Below are positions 59,896-64,000 of a stretch of 64,000 nt of DNA, piece after piece. Below the pieces are notes generated by a model. That model was given only the letters and a program-made list of their open reading frames with translations. It was not told the origin of the DNA and did no database searches. The DNA lies in the NCBI RefSeq assembly GCF_001425165.1, contig NZ_LMDU01000001.1, positions 280,075 through 344,074 on the forward strand, in the 5' to 3' direction. The stretch comes from Pelomonas sp. Root405. GTDB lineage: Bacteria > Pseudomonadota > Gammaproteobacteria > Burkholderiales > Burkholderiaceae_C. Position 1 is the first letter of the stretch, and the number at the start of each line of letters is the position of its first letter. Position numbers and translations under genes: made by a program.

Positions 59896-61944
59896 TCAGT
59901 CGCCTTCGTCCCCTGCCTTGTAGGCGCCGACCAGTGCCGCCTGCGTGTTCGGCGGCACGGCCTCGTAGTGCGACAGCAGCAGCGTGTAGCGCCCCTCGCC
60001 GGCCGTGATGGCGTTGAGGCGCGACTGGTAGCTGGCGAGCTCGGCCAACGGTGCCAGCCCCTGCACGGCCAGGCTGCCCGGCACAGCGGCGCGCGTGCCG
60101 TTGACCTGGCCGCGGCGTGAGGCCAGGTCGCCGGTGATGTCGCCGATGCTGTGCTCGGGCGCCGTGATCTCGACCTGCACGATGGGCTCCAGCACCAGCG
60201 GCCTGGCTTCGCGCACGGCCTCCATCAGTGCGCGGCGGCCGGCGGTGACGAAGGCGATTTCCTTGCTGTCCACCGAATGGTGCTTGCCGTCGTAGACGAT
60301 GACGCGCAGGTCGACGAGCGGATAGCCCGCGATGACGCCGCTGGCCAACGCCGAGCGCACGCCCTTCTCGACGGCGGGCATGAACTGGCCCGGGATGGTG
60401 CCGCCCTTGACCGCGTCGACGAACTCGAAACCGGCGCCGCGCGCCAGCGGCTCCACGCGCAGGTAGACCTCGCCGAACTGGCCGGCACCCCCGCTCTGCT
60501 TCTTGTGGCGGTAGTGGCCTTCGGCCGGCGCGGAGATCGTCTCGCGGTAGGCAATGCGCGGTGGCTCGGTCAGGATCTCCCCCTTGTAGAGCTCGCGCAC
60601 CCGGTCCAGCAGCAGCCGCAGGTGCAGTTCGCCCAGGCCGTAGACCAGGGTCTGGTGTGTCTCGCCCGCCTGCTCGATGCGCAAGCAGGGGTCTTCGTCG
60701 ACAAGGCGGGCCAGCACCTCCCAGAGCTTTTGCTCATCGCCGCGCCGCGCCGGGCTGATGGCCAGGCCATGCACCGGCGTCGGGAAGTCCAGCGGCTTCA
60801 GGTAGATGTGTTCGTCCTCCTGGGCGTCGTGCAGCACCGCGTCGAAAGCCAGGTCGTCGACCTTGGCAATGGCGCAGAGGTCGCCCGGCAGCGCCTCGTC
60901 GATGTCCACATGCTTGGCGCCCTGCAGCATGAAGAGGTGGCCGACGCGGATGGGCTTGCGCGCATGGCCGACGAAGAGCTGGCCGCCCTTGGCGACGCGG
61001 CCCTGGTGCACGCGCATGACGCCCATCTTGCCCAGGTAAGGGTCGGCCACGATCTTGAAGACATGCGCCAGCACATGGCCGGCCGGGTCCGGCTTGGCCG
61101 GGTAGGGCGCGGGCTCGGTGCCCTTGCCTTCCAGAAAAGGGGGCGGGTTGCCTTCGGCCGGGTTGGGCATCAGCGCCTCGATGGCGCTCAGCAGTTCGCC
61201 GATGCCCGCGCCCGTCTTGGCCGAGCAGAAGCACACCGGGATCAGGTGGCCTTCGCGCAGCGCCTGCTCCAGCGGCGCGTGCAGCTCGCGCGGGTCGATG
61301 TCGCCCTCGGTCAGGTAGCGGTCGACGAAGGCGGCGTCCACCTCGACGACCTGCTCGACGAGTGCCCGGTGGGCATCAGCCACCGACGAAAAATCGGCGT
61401 CTCCTGACGCCGCGAAAAAGCAGTCGGCGACGCGCTTGGCGCCGTCGGCCGGCAGGTTCAGCGGCAAGCACTCCTTGCCGAAGACCTCGCGGATCTGGGC
61501 CAGCAGGCTGGCCAAGTCGGTGTCGGCGCAGTCGATCTTGTTGATGACGATCAGCCGCGCCAGGCCGCGCTCGCCGGCAGCCGTCAGCAGGCGCTGGGCC
61601 ATCAGCTCGATGCCGTTGAGCGCGTTGATGACGACGATAGCCGTGTCGGCCGCCTCCAGCGCCGGCAGCGCCTGGCCGACAAAGTCGGCCGCGCCGGGCG
61701 TGTCGATGGCATGCACACGGATGCCGCCGTGCGTGAAGTGGGCCAGGCTGGATTGCAGGGAATGACCGAGGCGCTTCTCCAGCGCGTCGTGGTCGCTCAC
61801 CGTGCTGCCGCGCTCGATGCTGCCCGCCTGGGCGATGGCGCCGGCGTGCGCCAGCAGCGCGTCCAGCAGCAGCGTCTTGCCGGCGCTGGCGGGCCCCACC
61901 AGCGCCACCGTGCGGATCGTGCTTACTCGTGAATCCAGGTCCAT
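59896..61944 (-). CDS. Elongation factor G-like GTPase
   Basis: 682 residues from the ATG at 61944; the frame open to 63027 is antisense to the peptidase. P-loop GPASAGKTLL, DTPGAADF (G3) and NKID (G4), then EF-G domains II-V. Two departures from true EF-G: the switch I RGITI block is missing, and the catalytic His of DTPGH is Ala. Such EF-G-like paralogues occur widely and are not the main translocase; a role under stress or in ribosome recycling is inference. Confidence 0.88.
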   Translation of the reverse strand: MDLDSRVSTIRTVALVGPASAGKTLLLDALLAHAGAIAQAGSIERGSTVSDHDALEKRLGHSLQSSLAHFTHGGIRVHAIDTPGAADFVGQALPALEAADTAIVVINALNGIELMAQRLLTAAGERGLARLIVINKIDCADTDLASLLAQIREVFGKECLPLNLPADGAKRVADCFFAASGDADFSSVADAHRALVEQVVEVDAAFVDRYLTEGDIDPRELHAPLEQALREGHLIPVCFCSAKTGAGIGELLSAIEALMPNPAEGNPPPFLEGKGTEPAPYPAKPDPAGHVLAHVFKIVADPYLGKMGVMRVHQGRVAKGGQLFVGHARKPIRVGHLFMLQGAKHVDIDEALPGDLCAIAKVDDLAFDAVLHDAQEDEHIYLKPLDFPTPVHGLAISPARRGDEQKLWEVLARLVDEDPCLRIEQAGETHQTLVYGLGELHLRLLLDRVRELYKGEILTEPPRIAYRETISAPAEGHYRHKKQSGGAGQFGEVYLRVEPLARGAGFEFVDAVKGGTIPGQFMPAVEKGVRSALASGVIAGYPLVDLRVIVYDGKHHSVDSKEIAFVTAGRRALMEAVREARPLVLEPIVQVEITAPEHSIGDITGDLASRRGQVNGTRAAVPGSLAVQGLAPLAELASYQSRLNAITAGEGRYTLLLSHYEAVPPNTQAALVGAYKAGDEGD

Positions 61945-62013
61945 CGAACGCTCCTCGGTGCCGGGCCAGCGTAGAACAACGCCGCGGCGACGGCAAGCGC
62001 CAGAATCCGTCCC

Positions 62014-63417
62014 ATGCGCTTTCAACCCGCCGCCCTTGTGCTCACCCTGCTGGCCGCCACGGCCCAGGCCCAATCCCCCGCCGACGACCTCAAGGCCATG
62101 CTGGCCGAGGTCAGTCCTGCGCGCATCGAGGCGCGCATCCGCAAGCTGGCGGCTTTCGGCACGCGCCACACGCTGTCGGACATCGCCTCCGAGACGCGCG
62201 GCATCGGGGCTGCGCGGCGCTGGATCACGGCCGAGCTGTCGGCCTGCGCCAAGGCGGCGGGCGGGCGGCTGCAGGTGGAAGAGCAAAGCTTCATCGAACC
62301 CGCCGGCACGCGCATGCCGCAGCCGACGGAGCTGGTCAACATCGTCGCGACGCTGCCCGGTCGCGGCGCCAGCAAGGCGCGTGTGCTGGTTGTCAGCGGC
62401 CACTATGACTCGCGCAACAGCGATGTGATGGACTCGCTTGGCGAGGCGCCCGGCGCCAACGACGACGCCTCGGGCACGGCGGCGGTCATGGAGCTGGCCT
62501 GCGTGATGGCCAAGCGACAGTTCGACGCCACCCTCGTCTTCATGGCCGTGCCGGGCGAGGAGCAGGGCCTGCTCGGCGCCGCGCAATGGGCACGCGAGGC
62601 GCGCGCCTCCGGCGTCAACGTCGAGGCCATGATCACCAACGACATCATCGGCAGCGCCACCGGCGACGCCGGCCAGCGCGACCCCAAGCGCATGCGCCTG
62701 TTCGCCGACGGCCTCGATCCGCTCGTGCGCCTGCTGACCGCTGCCAGCGCCAACCGCCCGCCCAGCGAGGCCGATGCCCGGTCCGCCGCCGCGATGCAGG
62801 CCGAGCTGCTGCCGCTGTTGCAGGCCGGCGGCAGCGAGGACCTGCCCACCCACCAGCTCGGCCGCCATCTGAAGGCTGCCGCCGAGGGCGCCATGCCCGG
62901 TTTCACCGTGCAGCTCATCCAGCGCCGCGACCGCTATCTGCGCGGTGGCGATCACCTGCCCTTCCTGGAACGCGGCTATGCCGCCGTGCGCTTTTCCGAG
63001 CCCTTTGAGAACTTCGCTCACCAGCACCAGAACCCGCGCACCGAGAACGGCGTCGTCTACGGCGACCTGCCGGAGTTCGTCGACTTCGCCTATGTGGCCG
63101 ACGTGACGCGCGCCAATCTCGCCGGCCTGGCGACGTTGGCCTGGGCACCCGCGCCGCTCAGGGGCGTGCGGCTGGACGCGCGCGAGCTGACCAACGACTC
63201 CACGCTGGAATGGCAGGCCAGCGACGACCCCGAGGTGGCCGGCTACCGCGTGGTCTGGCGCGACACCGACGCGGCCACCTGGCAGCAGTTCAAGGACGTC
63301 GGCCGCACCACCCGCGTGACGCTGCCGGTGTCCAAGGACAACGTGGTCTTCGGTGTACAGGCGGTGTCGAAGAAGGGCTTCGCCGGTCTGGCGAGTTATA
63401 CGCTGCCCAGGCGCTGA
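62014..63417 (+). CDS. Secreted M28 family aminopeptidase
   Basis: 467 residues, signal peptide at the start (ALVLTLLAATAQAQ). Zinc site residues in VSGHYDSRNSD (His, Asp), GANDDASGTAAV (Asp), VPGEEQGLLGA (Glu pair) and later DRYLRGGDHLPFL (Asp/His). The last ~95 residues form a fibronectin-like domain. CAGAAT ends 7 bases before the ATG, so the mRNA may be leaderless. It would trim peptides in the periplasm or medium. Confidence 0.9.
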   Translation: MRFQPAALVLTLLAATAQAQSPADDLKAMLAEVSPARIEARIRKLAAFGTRHTLSDIASETRGIGAARRWITAELSACAKAAGGRLQVEEQSFIEPAGTRMPQPTELVNIVATLPGRGASKARVLVVSGHYDSRNSDVMDSLGEAPGANDDASGTAAVMELACVMAKRQFDATLVFMAVPGEEQGLLGAAQWAREARASGVNVEAMITNDIIGSATGDAGQRDPKRMRLFADGLDPLVRLLTAASANRPPSEADARSAAAMQAELLPLLQAGGSEDLPTHQLGRHLKAAAEGAMPGFTVQLIQRRDRYLRGGDHLPFLERGYAAVRFSEPFENFAHQHQNPRTENGVVYGDLPEFVDFAYVADVTRANLAGLATLAWAPAPLRGVRLDARELTNDSTLEWQASDDPEVAGYRVVWRDTDAATWQQFKDVGRTTRVTLPVSKDNVVFGVQAVSKKGFAGLASYTLPRR

Positions 63418-63472
63418 CGCGGCAATACTTGCTTACGACGTGTGGCGCGGCTTTGAACCATCATCCAGCGCC

Positions 63473-64000
63473 ATGCCCATGCTGCCCTACGCCCGGCTCG
63501 CTGCACTCGCCCTGCTGGCCGGGCTCACAGCCTGTGGTGGTGGCGGCGGGGGTGCCGATGCGCCGCCCGTGCCGACACCGGCGCCGCCCGCGTCTACCCC
63601 CGTTCCTCCCGCGCCCAGCGCGCCGCGCGCCACGGTGCAGGCGGCCACGCTGTCCAACCCCTGGGGCCTGGTCCAGCTGCCCGACGGCAGCTGGCTGGTC
63701 ACGCAGCGCAGCGGCAGCCTGGTGCGCGTGGCGGCCAACCTGGGCAGCAGCCAGCCGGTCAGCGGCGCGCCCGCCGTCAGCAGCGTCGGCCAGGGCGGCC
63801 TGCTCGACGTCGCGCTGGACCCCGACTTCGCCACCACGCCCTGGGTCTACCTCAACTATGCCGAGCCGGGCACCGGCGCCGACGCGGGCCGGGCCGGCAC
63901 GGCGGTCGCGCGCGCCCAGCTGGTGGGCAACGCGCTGCAGGGGCTGATGGTGATCTTCCGCCAGGCGCCCAAGGTGAGCGGCAGCGGGCATTACGGATCG
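63473..64000 (+). CDS. PQQ-type sugar dehydrogenase lipoprotein (3' end outside window)
   Basis: 176 residues are visible with no stop before the window end. Lipoprotein signal with Cys in LAGLTACGGGG, a Pro-rich linker (PPVPTPAPPAS), then the start of a glucose/sorbosone dehydrogenase-type beta propeller: LSNPWGLVQLPDGSWLVTQRSG, GQGGLLDVALDPDFA, WVYLNYAEP, and KVSGSGHYGS at the end, as in YliI-like soluble aldose dehydrogenases. Acts in the periplasm or on the outer membrane. Confidence 0.85.
   Translation, partial: MPMLPYARLAALALLAGLTACGGGGGGADAPPVPTPAPPASTPVPPAPSAPRATVQAATLSNPWGLVQLPDGSWLVTQRSGSLVRVAANLGSSQPVSGAPAVSSVGQGGLLDVALDPDFATTPWVYLNYAEPGTGADAGRAGTAVARAQLVGNALQGLMVIFRQAPKVSGSGHYGS

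Overview
The window is a dense, high-GC stretch (roughly 65-70 % by eye) with gene content typical of a betaproteobacterium of the Burkholderiales, most likely the Roseateles / Mitsuaria / Rubrivivax side of the order. Pointers are DUF3369-EAL signalling proteins, a TetR-controlled leucine-degradation cluster, a pyrophosphate-type phosphofructokinase beside a class II aldolase, PEP-CTERM export and Burkholderiales-style small basic proteins. The genus is inference. I see no rRNA, tRNA, CRISPR array, transposase or prophage. No gene-free gap exceeds 300 bases. The two largest (52926-53224 and 58472-58759) both carry notable non-coding structure. The 215-base gap 1551-1765 shows only a GC-rich hairpin near 1595-1615 and a possible -10 (TAAACT) ahead of the kinase gene.

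Layout. 3-1550: end of a c-di-GMP phosphodiesterase cut by the window edge. 1766-7237: PPi-phosphofructokinase, a YciI-like secreted protein, a VOC protein, a BlaI/M56 antirepressor pair with a visible BlaI operator, and an exported NTF2-like protein. 7234-19085 (all minus): a probable 12-kb operon for leucine/isovalerate catabolism (methylcrotonyl-CoA carboxylase beta and alpha, methylglutaconyl-CoA hydratase, HMG-CoA lyase). The biotin genes bioA-bioF-bioD-bioB sit inside it, together with a GNAT, two uncharacterised proteins and a toxin-antitoxin-like nucleotidyltransferase pair. A TetR gene (19246) diverges from it.

19930-31126: a small membrane protein, a LysM-FecR protein coupled to a CHASE2 hybrid histidine kinase, a TonB-dependent receptor with a clear terminator, and a large double-transmitter hybrid kinase. 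31192-36593: a molybdenum hydroxylase pair (IorAB-like), a heavy-metal-binding domain protein, an NADPH-FMN reductase, a pirin, and an HTH-GHKL-STAS-like regulator. 36753-49391: class II aldolase, purC, purE, purK and sua5, interrupted by signalling genes. These include a hybrid kinase whose N-terminal membrane domain carries every ethylene/copper-binding residue of plant ETR1 at the same spacing, its single-domain response regulator, and a Ser/Thr kinase.

49417-64000: an SGNH-like lipoprotein without its nucleophile, acyl-CoA ligase, a 267-base nested inverted-repeat element between divergent genes, a lipase-like hydrolase, hppD with a divergent Lrp regulator, an ECF sigma factor next to a PEP-CTERM protein, an HDOD protein, two tiny basic proteins with an operator-like promoter, a phage-repressor-like regulator, a stand-alone SnoaL/DUF4440 protein, an EF-G-like GTPase lacking the catalytic His, an M28 peptidase, and the start of a sugar dehydrogenase lipoprotein that runs off the end.

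Themes are heavy investment in sensing (four large sensor kinases, c-di-GMP, Ser/Thr kinase), local supply of biotin to a biotin enzyme, and several genes whose -10-like hexamer lies only 6-9 bases before the start codon, suggesting leaderless mRNAs.
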